Numbered from the stretch's first letter, positions 45,983-55,740 are shown. The stretch is 64,000 bases of DNA from Alloscardovia venturai (GCF_042676605.1 NZ_JBHTHQ010000006.1:1-64000); one strand, 5' to 3'. The notes: a model not told the origin generated them from the sequence alone. Translations and numbers: made by a program.

Positions 45983-48090
45983 GAACGTTTCGATGCCTTA
46001 CCCAAGCCAACTCCAAGACCGCTGAGCAGAAGAATTGCTCCAGCAAGTATGACGCCTACGGTGAGCTGAGTTGTCGAGTTAGTATCGGTATGAGTTGCCG
46101 TTTGCGGTACGTATGGCAAAGTGTTCGTGACCGTCACAGTCATATCTGTGCTGAGCGTACCTGTCTGATTCTCATACGTCGCAGTGTAACCCTTTGCACT
46201 TGCCTGATCTTCTGTCACGGAATATGTCGCATTCAGTGGCATACGGTCGATTGTTATACTCTGACCATGCTTGAGCTTGACATCAGTTGTACCGTTAGTA
46301 AATGTGACCTTCTGGTGAGTAAGCGTATCGGAGTTCTCTTGCTGGACTGTCGCATCATATTCACCGTTAAGTGGAGAACCATCTTGAGACTTAGCGGACA
46401 CATGCAACGTGAATTCTTTCGACTTATCTGCTAAGTCGCCAGATACTTTCTTCGCTACGGTCAGCTTTGGCAGCTGACGATAGACAATCTTGTAGCTCGG
46501 ATTTTGGTCAGTTCCAACGTTCTCGATAGTCTTGGTAAACCCATCTACGTCAGTAGATGTAATGGAGTATGTATGACCCTTAGCAGCACTACCAAACGTG
46601 CCTTGGTTTGTACCCTTTTGTATGGTCAACGAGCGATAAGATGCGTCCTTACCATCTTGGTGTAAATTCACATCGATAGAGTCTGGTATGTCCGACTGGT
46701 GAATCGCGTGCCACTCCACGGTGACAGGGATTCCATCAATCTTTGATGGTGTAAAGACTGGGTTATCATCATAATGCTTGGTGACAGGATTACTAACATC
46801 CGTACCAGTACCATATCGATACGTTATATACGCATCTTCATTTGAATGAAGTTCAGTCACATGAGGATTGTCAGCAATCTCGTCAAATGCTGCTTGCGAT
46901 GCCTGCACCTTAAATCGTACTTCGTATGAAGCGCCATCCTCCAGCACATAGTCATCAGCAAACTTAGCAACTACCTCAACTTTGCCTTGGGCATTCGCCG
47001 TGCGGGAGAACGTCACCTGATTCGAGTTGAGTTCAGTCACATTGCCACTTGCATCAGTCTTCGTCATGCGGATGTCAAATGCACCGTTAGGAAGCTCGAC
47101 ATACTTAGAGAGAATATCCGTAATGCTTACTTGGCGCAGTGCAAGAGAAGAAATCTTATCAGCAATCTTCTTGAAGGAATCAGCAAGCTCATGTTCATTA
47201 TTTGCAGAGAAAATTCCCTGTGCATCGCTATTTGCTACGCCTGTGCTCTGTACAAGACTATGAATAGTGTTCAATGTACTTTGCGCCGAAGTTCCATAGT
47301 CGATGGAATAGAATCCATCGATAGAACCCACCTGCGCCAAGTCGCGTCTTAGTGCACTTCTAAGGTCGTGTTGGAAAGCAGAGCCGCTAGTATAGTCGCC
47401 ATCTTTCAGTGTATATCCGCGCTCATCATAAAAATGAGTCGCCTCACCATCAGTAAGGAGAACGATAACTTTCTTTGCATTAGAGCGACCTGAGTGCAAC
47501 AATTCTCCAGCACTACGAATACCTGCGCCAATATTGGTTCCACCGCAATATCCACTACCGCAATAATCCTTCGCAAGCTCCAAATTCCTTGCCGCGGTAT
47601 TTGCTGTATTTAAATTGCCAGTCCACTGCAACGACGTCCAAGAATCATCATACGCATCTCGAGCAAACCCTCCCTGCCAGTAATCATGGTCATCATCCAG
47701 ACCACCGAAAGAGACGAAAGATACACGATTATCTGGATTTGAAAGTACGGTCTTCAGGAAGCCATCTTGACCGCCATACCCCACCAAGGCTCTCTTCAAA
47801 CCTTCGATACGGCTAATACCAGTCGACATATTATCTTCCATACTGGTGGACATATCCGCCACAAACACGACGTCCATCGGGACTGTCTGTATAGCAGAGC
47901 CGTTCTTAGGCAGAAGGCTTAATGCTAATTCGTACTGGTCATCCGTACCAGCAATCTTTGTGATAGTTTTCTTCAACGTCGTCGTAGGCGCTACATCTTC
48001 GGCCTTCACTGGGGGAATCGCAAAAAGCGTAGCTACAATCGTAACTAACGCCACGCAAAACGCTAAGAGCCCTCTCCAGTATCTCTTCAT
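45979..48090 (-). CDS. VWA-domain pilus tip adhesin
   Basis: 703 residues: signal peptide (GLLAFCVALVTIVATLFAIP), a von Willebrand A domain with a complete MIDAS (FVADMSTSMED; Thr in CGGTNIGAGI; Asp in VLLTDGEAT), two Ig/Cna-B-like domains (around 480-570 and 575-655) and the C-terminal signal VPQTA with helix and KASKRS tail. This is the architecture of pilus tip adhesins. ATG at 48090 has GGAGGGAAAG just upstream. First gene of the pilus operon. The sorting signal differs from VPATG in its last residue. Confidence 0.87.
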   Translation of the reverse strand: MKRYWRGLLAFCVALVTIVATLFAIPPVKAEDVAPTTTLKKTITKIAGTDDQYELALSLLPKNGSAIQTVPMDVVFVADMSTSMEDNMSTGISRIEGLKRALVGYGGQDGFLKTVLSNPDNRVSFVSFGGLDDDHDYWQGGFARDAYDDSWTSLQWTGNLNTANTAARNLELAKDYCGSGYCGGTNIGAGIRSAGELLHSGRSNAKKVIVLLTDGEATHFYDERGYTLKDGDYTSGSAFQHDLRSALRRDLAQVGSIDGFYSIDYGTSAQSTLNTIHSLVQSTGVANSDAQGIFSANNEHELADSFKKIADKISSLALRQVSITDILSKYVELPNGAFDIRMTKTDASGNVTELNSNQVTFSRTANAQGKVEVVAKFADDYVLEDGASYEVRFKVQASQAAFDEIADNPHVTELHSNEDAYITYRYGTGTDVSNPVTKHYDDNPVFTPSKIDGIPVTVEWHAIHQSDIPDSIDVNLHQDGKDASYRSLTIQKGTNQGTFGSAAKGHTYSITSTDVDGFTKTIENVGTDQNPSYKIVYRQLPKLTVAKKVSGDLADKSKEFTLHVSAKSQDGSPLNGEYDATVQQENSDTLTHQKVTFTNGTTDVKLKHGQSITIDRMPLNATYSVTEDQASAKGYTATYENQTGTLSTDMTVTVTNTLPYVPQTATHTDTNSTTQLTVGVILAGAILLLSGLGVGLGKASKRS

Positions 48091-48135
48091 CTTTCCCTCC
48101 ATCACGAACCACAATCTTGTGTGTTCTTCCAAACT

Positions 48136-48164
48136 TCTATAGTCACTTTAGGAATGGGGGGGAC
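48136..48164 (-). promoter_or_regulatory. possible pilus promoter with a C7 tract in the spacer
   Basis: On the minus strand, -10 TATAGA (48136-48141) lies 17 bases from a poor -35, and a run of seven C (48156-48162) falls across the -35/spacer edge. Changes in tract length would change promoter spacing. Confidence 0.35.
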
Positions 48165-48441
48165 ATTTTTGAGTGATATCTAAAAAATCTTGTCTTTTCG
48201 AAAGCAGTTCTTTGGGATATTTTAACGGAAACACCTATGATTGCCCATTTCCCAAAAGTTACGTTTTGTAGAAAATGTACATATTACTTCTGTTGCAAAA
48301 TCATAAGAAACAGAGAAATAAGGAGTCTATTTTAATGCGAAAAGATATAACGTAATTCATCAAACAGGCCAGAAATAGTCACGCGTTCGCTAGGAAGTTT
48401 AGACCAATATATCGATACAGAGCATCACATTAAAAACACAC
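48165..48441. other. intergenic, upstream of the pilus operon
   Basis: No coding frame that I can support and no repeats. AT-rich, which fits regulatory upstream sequence for the pilus operon. Confidence 0.4.
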
Positions 48442-48484
48442 AAAACCTCTTTAAACCGGCACTTAGCCAATTTAGAGAGGTTTT
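48442..48484 (-). terminator. terminator of tRNA-Ser
   Basis: AAAACCTCT and AGAGGTTTT with further internal pairing (TAAATTGGC/GCCGGTTTA), followed on the minus strand by GTGTGTTTTT. Confidence 0.75.
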
Positions 48485-48492
48485 ACATCAAG

Positions 48493-48575
48493 CGGATAGT
48501 GAGGGATTTGAACCCCCGGTACTTTCGTACGCTTGTTTTCAAGACAAGTGCCTTCGACCGCTCGGCCAACTATCC
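48493..48575 (-). tRNA. tRNA-Ser (anticodon UGA)
   Basis: Minus strand: acceptor GGATAGT/ACTATCC, D arm TTGGCCGAGCGGTCGAAGGC, anticodon loop CTTGAAA flanked by CTTGT/ACAAG giving anticodon TGA, a long variable arm GTAC-GAAA-GTAC (class II), and the T arm GGGGGTTCAAATCCCTC. CCA is not encoded. Confidence 0.95.
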
Positions 48576-48718
48576 ATGTCGCAATTTCGTAGAACAGAGA
48601 AATTCACGTCCGACTCAAAATGCAACACTACGTACTCTAGCGGACTGTGCGACTCTTCGCAAATCAGGCGCGAGTTCTTATGAGCTAGGTCAGCACATTA
48701 TAAGTAAATGACTCTTGC

Positions 48719-49258
48719 TTAGGAGGCCCATGGCACCCTTATATTAATCTGAGGATGACGTCTATGTAGACCACGCGCTACGTTGACCAGATCATGGTAG
48801 AAATAATTAAATTCAGCTTCAGTTGTAATGCCACCTTTCCTAGTAAAATAAAGAAAAGTAGTATACGATGAAGATATTTTTGAAACACTTGATTTGAGAA
48901 TGAAGTCAATTCCTGTCAAATCGTCCCATTCCAACAATTGATGTCCATCGTGAGAAGGAATTGTAACTCCAGCATCATCAAAATTACAGAGATTTGTTTC
49001 TCTCTTTCATGCCTTTTCCTAAGAGTCTTAGGTTCTTCCACGCACTCTGCGCACAAGTACACTACAAAGTCTATGAAGGCATAGACCACACGAATTTACC
49101 AAAACCCTCATGCCGTATTCGCAGGCTCACAGCAAAAAATACTCGCTATGAACAGCATAATCACAGCCAAACCAATGAAAAAGAAAGCAGCCCGAGAAAA
49201 TCACCCCATAGCTCTCGAATTTTCGTATACCTGCTCGGATATTGTGAATCCATTTCAT
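48719..49258 (-). pseudogene. decayed duplicate of the neighbouring YcxB-like gene
   Basis: The last part (48719-49009) reads FDDAGVTIPSHDGHQ, LEWDDLTGIDFIL and HRRHPQINIRVPWAS, collinear with the C-terminal half of the 49319-50023 protein. Further upstream there is a start MKWIHNIRAGIRKFE and, in another frame, a membrane helix AAFFFIGLAVIMLFIASIFC, separated by stops and frameshifts. A remnant of a tandem duplication. Confidence 0.55.
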
Positions 49259-49318
49259 TTTACGTCTGAAAAATTGTCCTCATCAAAGTCGTGGAACGAC
49301 TGAAGATACGCGTCTAGC

Positions 49319-50023
49319 TTAGTGCTGATAGTACTGTCCTTCCTTATCTAATTTGTGGTCAAGCTTCGAGTAGCTAGGTGTCCAGATTCCTGGAATTTTG
49401 AGAATTACTTGAGGATTTCGCTTACATACTTCACGCACGAAATTGATAGCCTCTTTCATGCCGTAGTCAAATATGACTTCCGCCTCTTCTCCACTAAGGG
49501 TAGAAACACGGAGAAAAATATGATTTCCAGATTCTCCTTTTCTATTTTTCAGCACAATAGAAAGCTCTCGGATAGAATCCCAGGAAACTAAACATCGCTT
49601 CTTTCTCACAGAAATACTCATGCCCTGATCATTTGTGGAAATCCAGTCGGTTGTTCTCTGCTTTATAAGGCGACGTAAATCTTCGAGATAACTACAAAAG
49701 AATATAAGAGCGAATGCAACTGTGCTAAGGAGCGCCCACCCGATAATAGCAATGTACAGGCTGTGTAAGGACTTACTATGCTCTCCTATATAACTAAAAG
49801 CTGCGAGAATGCCGAAAATTCCGTACACAACGACGAAACTCTCTATGAGAGACTTTCCCCATTCTCTTTTTGCCTGAGCATATTGCTGATTAGAGGGATA
49901 CCTCTCCTGCATTGGTCTACGCTTAACGCTGGTAAAGTCTGCTGGGCTATAATTCACCAGCTCATACTCGCTCCATCGTGATATCCACCTTTTCAGCCTA
50001 GCAAGCCAAATACTCCACATCAA
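49319..50023 (-). CDS. YcxB-like membrane protein, function unknown
   Basis: 234 residues. Basic N-terminus, two membrane helices (about 63-82 and 91-115), then a soluble YcxB-like C-terminal domain (ISVRKKRCLVSWDSIRELSI, REVCKRNPQVILKIP). The family has no assigned function. It lies between serS and a decayed paralogue. No evident ribosome-binding site of high quality. It could be part of an immunity-like tandem array, but nothing in the sequence proves that. Confidence 0.7.
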   Translation of the reverse strand: MMWSIWLARLKRWISRWSEYELVNYSPADFTSVKRRPMQERYPSNQQYAQAKREWGKSLIESFVVVYGIFGILAAFSYIGEHSKSLHSLYIAIIGWALLSTVAFALIFFCSYLEDLRRLIKQRTTDWISTNDQGMSISVRKKRCLVSWDSIRELSIVLKNRKGESGNHIFLRVSTLSGEEAEVIFDYGMKEAINFVREVCKRNPQVILKIPGIWTPSYSKLDHKLDKEGQYYQH

Positions 50024-50088
50024 AGTCTAGCTCTCCTCACGTTTGCAGGAATGAACCGTAGATGAGTTATGCAACACAAAATACGCAA

Positions 50089-50126
50089 GAAGCGTCTTAA
50101 ACACGCTAAGCGCATTAAGACGCTTC
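50089..50126 (-). terminator. terminator of serS
   Basis: GAAGCGTCTTAA pairs with TTAAGACGCTTC (perfect 12 bp) just beyond the serS stop. Confidence 0.8.
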
Positions 50127-50144
50127 CGAACTATCAGAAAAACT

Positions 50145-51431
50145 CTATGCTTCCCACGTAGTTGGCTCGACGACTTCCTTGCCTCCCATGTAGGAGCGCA
50201 TAGCAGTAGGAATCGTAATAGAGCCATCAGCATTCTGATGATTTTCAAGAATCGCCACAAGCCAGCGAGTAGTTGCCAATGTGCCATTCAAAGTAGCCAC
50301 TGGACGAGTGCCTCCCTCGTCTACACGTTCACGAATGTTCAAACGGCGAGCTTGATATTCGGTGCAATTAGACGTAGAAGTCAATTCACGATAACGACCC
50401 TGAGTCGGCACCCATGCTTCACAGTCAAACTTGCGAGCAGCAGAAGAACCTAAATCACCAGCAGCAGTATCGATGATGCGGTAAGGCACCTCTACCTTGG
50501 CAAGCATTTCCTGCTCCATGCCAAGCAGGCGCTGATGCTCAGCCTGAGAATCTTCCTGACGGACGTAGGTAAACATTTCCACCTTATTAAACTGATGTAC
50601 ACGAATGATACCCATCGTGTCTTTGCCTGCTGAGCCAGCCTCACGACGATAGCAGCTTGACCATCCCGCATAGCGCAGCGGACCATTGGACAAGTCGAGA
50701 ATCTCATCGGCATGCATACCAGCGAGCGCCACCTCAGAAGTACCCACAAGATAGGAGTCATCAGGCTCACGAAGACGGTAAATCTCATCTGCATGCGAGT
50801 TCAAGAAGCCTGTACCCGCCATGATTTCCGGACGTACCAACGTTGGCGTAGTCGTCATGATAAAGCCGTTATCTTCTGCCTGATCTACAGCCATAGTCAG
50901 CATAGCAAGTTCAAGACGTGCGATGGCGCCGCGAAGGAAGTAAAAGCGGGAGCCAGAGACCTTCGATCCGCGCTTCATGTCAATTCCCGCTACGCCCTCG
51001 CCGAGTTCAAGATGATTTTTTGGTTCGAACCCTTCAGCAGCAAAGTCACGGATTTCACCGACTTTTTTGACAACGACATAGTCGTCCTCGCCACCCTCTG
51101 GCGCAGCATCCTCAACCACATTCGAGAATTTCCACATGAAGTTGGTGTAGTCTTCAGTTGCTTTATCAGCAGCAGCCTTGTATTCAGCCACTTTCGCTGC
51201 GAGTTCCTTGGTCTGCACAATGAGAGCTGCCTTTTCATCGCTCGGTGCGGAAGCGACCTTCTTGCCCATCGCCTTCTGCTCAGCACGTGCAGATTCAAAC
51301 GCCTGAAGTGCATCACGGCGCACTTGGTCCGCTTTCAACGTTTCATCGACAAGTTCTACAGATTCGCCACGCTTACGCTGGGACTCCTTCACCACGTCAG
51401 CATGTTCGCGAATAAATTGAATATCAAGCAT
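50145..51431 (-). CDS. serS: seryl-tRNA synthetase
   Basis: 428 residues, class II synthetase. The N-terminal coiled-coil arm that reads the long variable arm of tRNA-Ser (about 25-110) is followed by the catalytic core: TPTLVRPEIMAGTGFL (motif 1 region), CYRREAGSAGKDTMGIIRVH (motif 2) and NGTLATTRWLVAILENHQ (motif 3). It charges tRNA-Ser with serine; a tRNA-Ser gene happens to lie 1.6 kb downstream. I find no T-box leader upstream. Confidence 0.96.
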   Translation of the reverse strand: MLDIQFIREHADVVKESQRKRGESVELVDETLKADQVRRDALQAFESARAEQKAMGKKVASAPSDEKAALIVQTKELAAKVAEYKAAADKATEDYTNFMWKFSNVVEDAAPEGGEDDYVVVKKVGEIRDFAAEGFEPKNHLELGEGVAGIDMKRGSKVSGSRFYFLRGAIARLELAMLTMAVDQAEDNGFIMTTTPTLVRPEIMAGTGFLNSHADEIYRLREPDDSYLVGTSEVALAGMHADEILDLSNGPLRYAGWSSCYRREAGSAGKDTMGIIRVHQFNKVEMFTYVRQEDSQAEHQRLLGMEQEMLAKVEVPYRIIDTAAGDLGSSAARKFDCEAWVPTQGRYRELTSTSNCTEYQARRLNIRERVDEGGTRPVATLNGTLATTRWLVAILENHQNADGSITIPTAMRSYMGGKEVVEPTTWEA

Positions 51432-51638
51432 AATTAGAAATTATCCGTTAAGTATGACATTTCCAAGATTTTTCAAGCCATGCATTTCATCGTTCGGTCT
51501 CTATGTGATCCTTATTTTGATTCCTCGTGAAGTGCTGCTCAAAACGACTTGCAGTGTATCTACAATATTTTTGAAATACTTGTGCAACTTCTTTCATTTT
51601 TGTTCATATATGAGAACGTATGCATGTAGATTTTAACT

Positions 51639-52790
51639 ATGAGCATGAACTGGGGACCTGAGCTGACAATCGCTGCTATTATCGTTGCTATCATTGTCGT
51701 AGCGGTGATAATCATACGCAGTGTCGACAAGGGGCGCAAACAGCAAGAAATTGCTGTGGCAGATGAGCGCGTGTCTGACAATGTGACATACGCTTTTATC
51801 ATCAACCCCTCCAAGCCAGAAGCTGAGGATGCTCGCCAATTTATCAAGCAGTACTGTGCAGACCACAACATCAGCAACATTCTTTTCATCGACACCCAGC
51901 TCGATAAAGATGGGCGCGCATGCGCCGAGGAAGCTCTCACGCTCGGTGCAGATGTGGTTATAGCCGTGGGTGGAGATGGTACTGTACGCACCGTCGCCTC
52001 TGCTATGGCGTACTCAACGCATGCTTTTGGCATTATCCCTATCGGCACAGGAAACCTTTTCGCACGAAATATCGGCATTCCTGTAGGGAATATCGAAGCC
52101 GCTCTCGCCATCGCCACCTCACACGGAAGCCGACGCGTAGATATGGGACGCATGAGCCTGCTTGACTCATCTGACCCAGAGCATGAGCACGGGTTTCTCG
52201 TTATCGCGGGCGCTGGATTTGATGCTTATATGATTAACGATACCGATCCTCAATTGAAAGCAAGTATTAGCTGGTTCGCGTACTTTGTCGCAGCATTCAA
52301 GCATCTTTTTGGCAAGAAGAGCCGCGGGACGATTCTCATCCGTACAGCAGCTGGCGTGACCCGCACTATGAATAAGGTGCAGTTCCGCACTATCATGGCA
52401 GGGAACTGTGGTGAAATTCCCGGATTCTCGTTGATGCCTGATGCACGATTTGACGATGGTCTACTCGACATCGAGACTATCGATACGCGAGGCGGGCTTG
52501 TGGGTTGGGTAAACCTTTTCTGGGACGTCGTGCACAAGACTATGACGCGTAAATCGAACCAGTCGCCATTTGCTACTCACGCTACCGTTCGCCAGTATCA
52601 GGGCACGAGCGCAGAGGTCATCTTAGAGAAGGAAGTACTCGCTGAAGTCGATGGTGATGTCTTGCAAAAGTCTGACCATTTTCTCTTCAGCATTGACCGT
52701 CAAGCACTACTCGTACGTGCACCACGTCTTGATGGTCCGAGTGAGACAGGAGTCCTACCTCCTGTGCAAAGCGTCTCTCAGGGCGCGTAA
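51639..52790 (+). CDS. diacylglycerol kinase-family lipid kinase
   Basis: 383 residues with an N-terminal membrane helix (about 8-27) and a DAGKc domain: nucleotide-binding loop VAVGGDGTVRTV (111-115) and GIIPIGTGNLFARN. The C-terminal beta-sandwich includes GEIPGFSLMPDARFDDGLLD. It phosphorylates diacylglycerol or a related lipid at the inner face of the membrane (YegS/DgkB-type). Divergent from serS. Confidence 0.88.
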   Translation: MSMNWGPELTIAAIIVAIIVVAVIIIRSVDKGRKQQEIAVADERVSDNVTYAFIINPSKPEAEDARQFIKQYCADHNISNILFIDTQLDKDGRACAEEALTLGADVVIAVGGDGTVRTVASAMAYSTHAFGIIPIGTGNLFARNIGIPVGNIEAALAIATSHGSRRVDMGRMSLLDSSDPEHEHGFLVIAGAGFDAYMINDTDPQLKASISWFAYFVAAFKHLFGKKSRGTILIRTAAGVTRTMNKVQFRTIMAGNCGEIPGFSLMPDARFDDGLLDIETIDTRGGLVGWVNLFWDVVHKTMTRKSNQSPFATHATVRQYQGTSAEVILEKEVLAEVDGDVLQKSDHFLFSIDRQALLVRAPRLDGPSETGVLPPVQSVSQGA

Positions 52791-52906
52791 TACTCAATAC
52801 TCAGCTTCACTAGACACTAGGCTCATAACATCACGCTCTATTACGCCCAACGCACCATTTTTATGGGCTTAATTTTCTATAATTTGCTGATGTTACAATA
52901 GGGAGC

Positions 52907-54583
52907 ATGGTAGCTAAAAATGCAGGCATGCTTGCCACAGATAAAGATTTAGTAGATGTAGACGCATTAATTGGTGCATACTATGACGACGTCCCAGACC
53001 CAGCAGTTGCTTCTGAGCGCGTCATCTTCGGTACTTCTGGACATCGTGGTTCGGCACTAAAGCGTACATTTAACGAAGCACACATCGTCGTTATATCACA
53101 AGCGATTGCTGAATACCGCAAAAAAGCAGGTATCACGGGACCTCTCTATATGGGGCGCGATACTCACGCACTGAGCCTTCCAGCGTGGAAGACCTCTATC
53201 GAAGTTCTCATCGCCAATGGTGTGCGCGTACGTATCGACTCGCGCGATGACTATACCCCTACGCCAACCGTTTCTCAGGCAATTTTGACGCATAACCGCG
53301 CAGCAGATGGTACACAGCGTTTCTCCGGCGAGGACATTGCCGACGGTATCGTTGTGACTCCATCTCACAATCCTCCAACTGATGGCGGTTTCAAGTATGA
53401 TCCAACGACGGGTGGCCCTGCATCTGCCGAAATCACTGCTGCCATCGCAGACCGCGCCAATGAGCTTTTGCCAGAGTGGAAGAGCGTCAAGCGCATCCCA
53501 TTCGAGCAAGCCATCACATCTGATTTGATTGAGCGTTTTGACTTCCGCCAGCATTACGTAGAAGATTTGAAGAATGTCATCGATTTTGATGTCATCAAGT
53601 CTTCCGGGGTTCGTTTGGGTATTGACCCATTGGGCGGCGCATCTGTCCATTACTGGCCTCTCATCAATGAAATGTACGGCACTAACATCGGAGTCATCAA
53701 CCCAGATGTCGACCCTCAGTGGCCTTTCATGAGTATCGATCATGATGGCAAGATTCGTATGGACCCAAGCTCACCTTACGCTATGAAAGGCTTGGTAGAC
53801 CGCTTGAATGCTGGCGCATGGGAGAAGTACGACGTCGTAGGCGGTACTGACCCTGACGCTGATCGGCACGGCATCGTCTGCCCAGGAAGTGGCGTTATGA
53901 ATCCTAATCACTACATCGCAGTCGCTGTAGAATACCTCTTTGGCGGAAATCGTCCTCAATGGCCACAGACTGCAGGCGTAGGAAAGACGCTTGTCTCGTC
54001 CTCTTTGATTGACCGAGTCGTTGAATCTATCGGCGCAAAGCTCGTGGAGGTTCCAGTCGGATTTAAGTGGTTTGTCGATCCACTCTTTACAGGCGAAGTT
54101 GGGTTCGGCGGCGAAGAGTCCTCCGGTATGAGTTTCCTACGTCGTGATGGTCGTGTATGGACCACTGATAAGGACGGTCTCATTCCTGATCTTCTCGCAG
54201 CAGAAATTACCGCAAAGACCGGTAAGAATCCTGCTGAACTTCATGCAGAGCAGGTTAAACGTTTCGGTGAAAGCTGGTACACCCGCGTAGACACACCTAC
54301 CACGCTCGAAGAGAAGATGAAGTTTGCAAGTCTGACAGCAGACTCAGTGTCCGCTACTTCTATGGCTGGCGAGGACATCATCGCGAAGATGACGACAGCA
54401 CCAGGAAACGGTGCGCCAATCGGTGGACTGAAGGTTACTACCGCAAATTCATGGTTCGCAGCTCGTCCTTCTGGCACCGAGAACATTTATAAGGTGTACG
54501 CTGAGTCCTTCACCTCTCCGCAGGCGTTGGAACAAGTTGTAGCAGAGGCCACTGAAGTAGTAAACGAGGCCTTGGCAGACTAA
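52907..54583 (+). CDS. pgm: phosphoglucomutase
   Basis: 558 residues, alpha-D-phosphohexomutase family, specific for glucose phosphate. Interconverts glucose 1- and 6-phosphate. Phosphoserine Ser153 in VVTPSHNPPTDGG, Mg2+ loop GGTDPDADRHG, sugar loop GFGGEESSGMSF and phosphate-binding RPSGTENIYK are intact. Monocistronic, terminating at 54605-54640. Links glycogen and UDP-sugar metabolism to central pathways. Confidence 0.95.
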   Translation: MVAKNAGMLATDKDLVDVDALIGAYYDDVPDPAVASERVIFGTSGHRGSALKRTFNEAHIVVISQAIAEYRKKAGITGPLYMGRDTHALSLPAWKTSIEVLIANGVRVRIDSRDDYTPTPTVSQAILTHNRAADGTQRFSGEDIADGIVVTPSHNPPTDGGFKYDPTTGGPASAEITAAIADRANELLPEWKSVKRIPFEQAITSDLIERFDFRQHYVEDLKNVIDFDVIKSSGVRLGIDPLGGASVHYWPLINEMYGTNIGVINPDVDPQWPFMSIDHDGKIRMDPSSPYAMKGLVDRLNAGAWEKYDVVGGTDPDADRHGIVCPGSGVMNPNHYIAVAVEYLFGGNRPQWPQTAGVGKTLVSSSLIDRVVESIGAKLVEVPVGFKWFVDPLFTGEVGFGGEESSGMSFLRRDGRVWTTDKDGLIPDLLAAEITAKTGKNPAELHAEQVKRFGESWYTRVDTPTTLEEKMKFASLTADSVSATSMAGEDIIAKMTTAPGNGAPIGGLKVTTANSWFAARPSGTENIYKVYAESFTSPQALEQVVAEATEVVNEALAD

Positions 54584-54604
54584 TCTCCTTATCTCATTAT
54601 TCAT

Positions 54605-54640
54605 GACCGTGCGTTACTGACTATCACGTAGCGCACGGTC
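54605..54640 (+). terminator. terminator of pgm
   Basis: GACCGTGCG and CGCACGGTC form a perfect 9-bp stem after the pgm stop. It lies immediately before the -10 (TATAAT, 54644-54649) of the next gene. Confidence 0.7.
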
Positions 54641-54643
54641 TTG

Positions 54644-54649
54644 TATAAT
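54644..54649 (+). promoter_or_regulatory. -10 of the ribonuclease H gene
   Basis: TATAAT preceded by TTG. No clear -35, because the terminator stem of pgm occupies that position. Confidence 0.5.
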
Positions 54650-54684
54650 ATGCCTAGTTTGTTTTTGCGCAGAAAGTAAAGCAC

Positions 54685-55632
54685 GTGACCGATTTCACCG
54701 TAACTGTATCCACTGATGGTTCCGCTTTGAATAACCCTAACGGCCCAATGGGTTGGGGATGGGTCGAGCATGTCAAGGAAAACCTAACGGGCAAGCCAGC
54801 GAGCGTCTCTGGGCGCGATCGTGATTGCGGTGGGGCCTCTAACGGTACAAATCAGATCGGCGAGCTTTCCGCAGTTTTACAATGTCTACGCGAGCATCCC
54901 GGGTCGTATCCACTCATTATCGAGACTGACTCCCAGTATGCCATCAATTGCTCTACAAAATGGATTTACGGCTGGAAGAAAAATGGCTGGAAGAACTCTA
55001 AAAAAGAACCAGTCAAGAATGCTGAGCTAATTAAGGCTATCGATGCTGAGATTCGCTCGCGCGAAGGCTCTGTCCAATTTAAGTGGGTCAAGGGTCACGC
55101 AGGTAATTTCTACAATGAGACTGTCGACGATTTGTGCCGCGGGTTTGCACAGCGTGCAGGCAAGCATCAGATCGACGGATACATGCCGATCGAAGGTTGG
55201 GAAGTACTCATAAATGGACCGTACAGCGAGGGACTCATTGTACCCCACGATAAAACTGTACGACCTGACAACGCTGTACCGGGACAAGATTCGTCCTCTT
55301 CGCGTATATCTTCTGCTACCACACCTGACTCTGGCTCTAACTCTGATTCAGCCCCTATTGCTACTGCGGCCGCTATCACTTCCGTTGCCAATCCTTCGAC
55401 CTCCCAGACTACTACGCTCATCGAACAGCCACTGTTTAATGAAGACAATGCGACGATTACCGAAGAGCTCATCACTCGATTAAACATGGCAACGGAACGC
55501 TTTGACCTTGCTGCCGCGCGTCTTCAAACGGCTAGCGAGCACATGGACCAAGCCGTAGCGAAGCTCGATGAAGCAATTCGTCGTTTTGATGATGTCAGTT
55601 GGAAGAATAATCATCAAAGCACCCTCTTTTAG
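54685..55632 (+). CDS. rnhA: ribonuclease HI with C-terminal extension
   Basis: 315 residues. The first 155 are RNase HI: VSTDGSALNN (Asp11), GELSAVLQ (Glu60), ETDSQYAI (Asp82), KWIYGWKKNGWKN and VKGHAGNFYNE. It degrades RNA in RNA-DNA hybrids. The second half is a Ser/Thr/Pro-rich linker and a final heptad-like helix (about 265-305), an extension found in bifidobacterial versions. The start is GTG at 54685 with only a weak ribosome-binding site. Confidence 0.9.
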   Translation: MTDFTVTVSTDGSALNNPNGPMGWGWVEHVKENLTGKPASVSGRDRDCGGASNGTNQIGELSAVLQCLREHPGSYPLIIETDSQYAINCSTKWIYGWKKNGWKNSKKEPVKNAELIKAIDAEIRSREGSVQFKWVKGHAGNFYNETVDDLCRGFAQRAGKHQIDGYMPIEGWEVLINGPYSEGLIVPHDKTVRPDNAVPGQDSSSSRISSATTPDSGSNSDSAPIATAAAITSVANPSTSQTTTLIEQPLFNEDNATITEELITRLNMATERFDLAAARLQTASEHMDQAVAKLDEAIRRFDDVSWKNNHQSTLF

Positions 55633-55740
55633 AGATTTCTATATGATTTCCAGCAAAACTTTTCAAGAAAACTTCTAGGTCACGCACTAGGCTTTTCTAC
55701 TAGTAGGCTGTAGTAATTCAATAATTAAAGGAGGCCATAT

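Noticed and set aside
51432..51638. A T-box riboswitch ahead of serS
   Set aside because: No T-box core sequence, specifier loop or terminator/antiterminator pair is visible in the divergent region.
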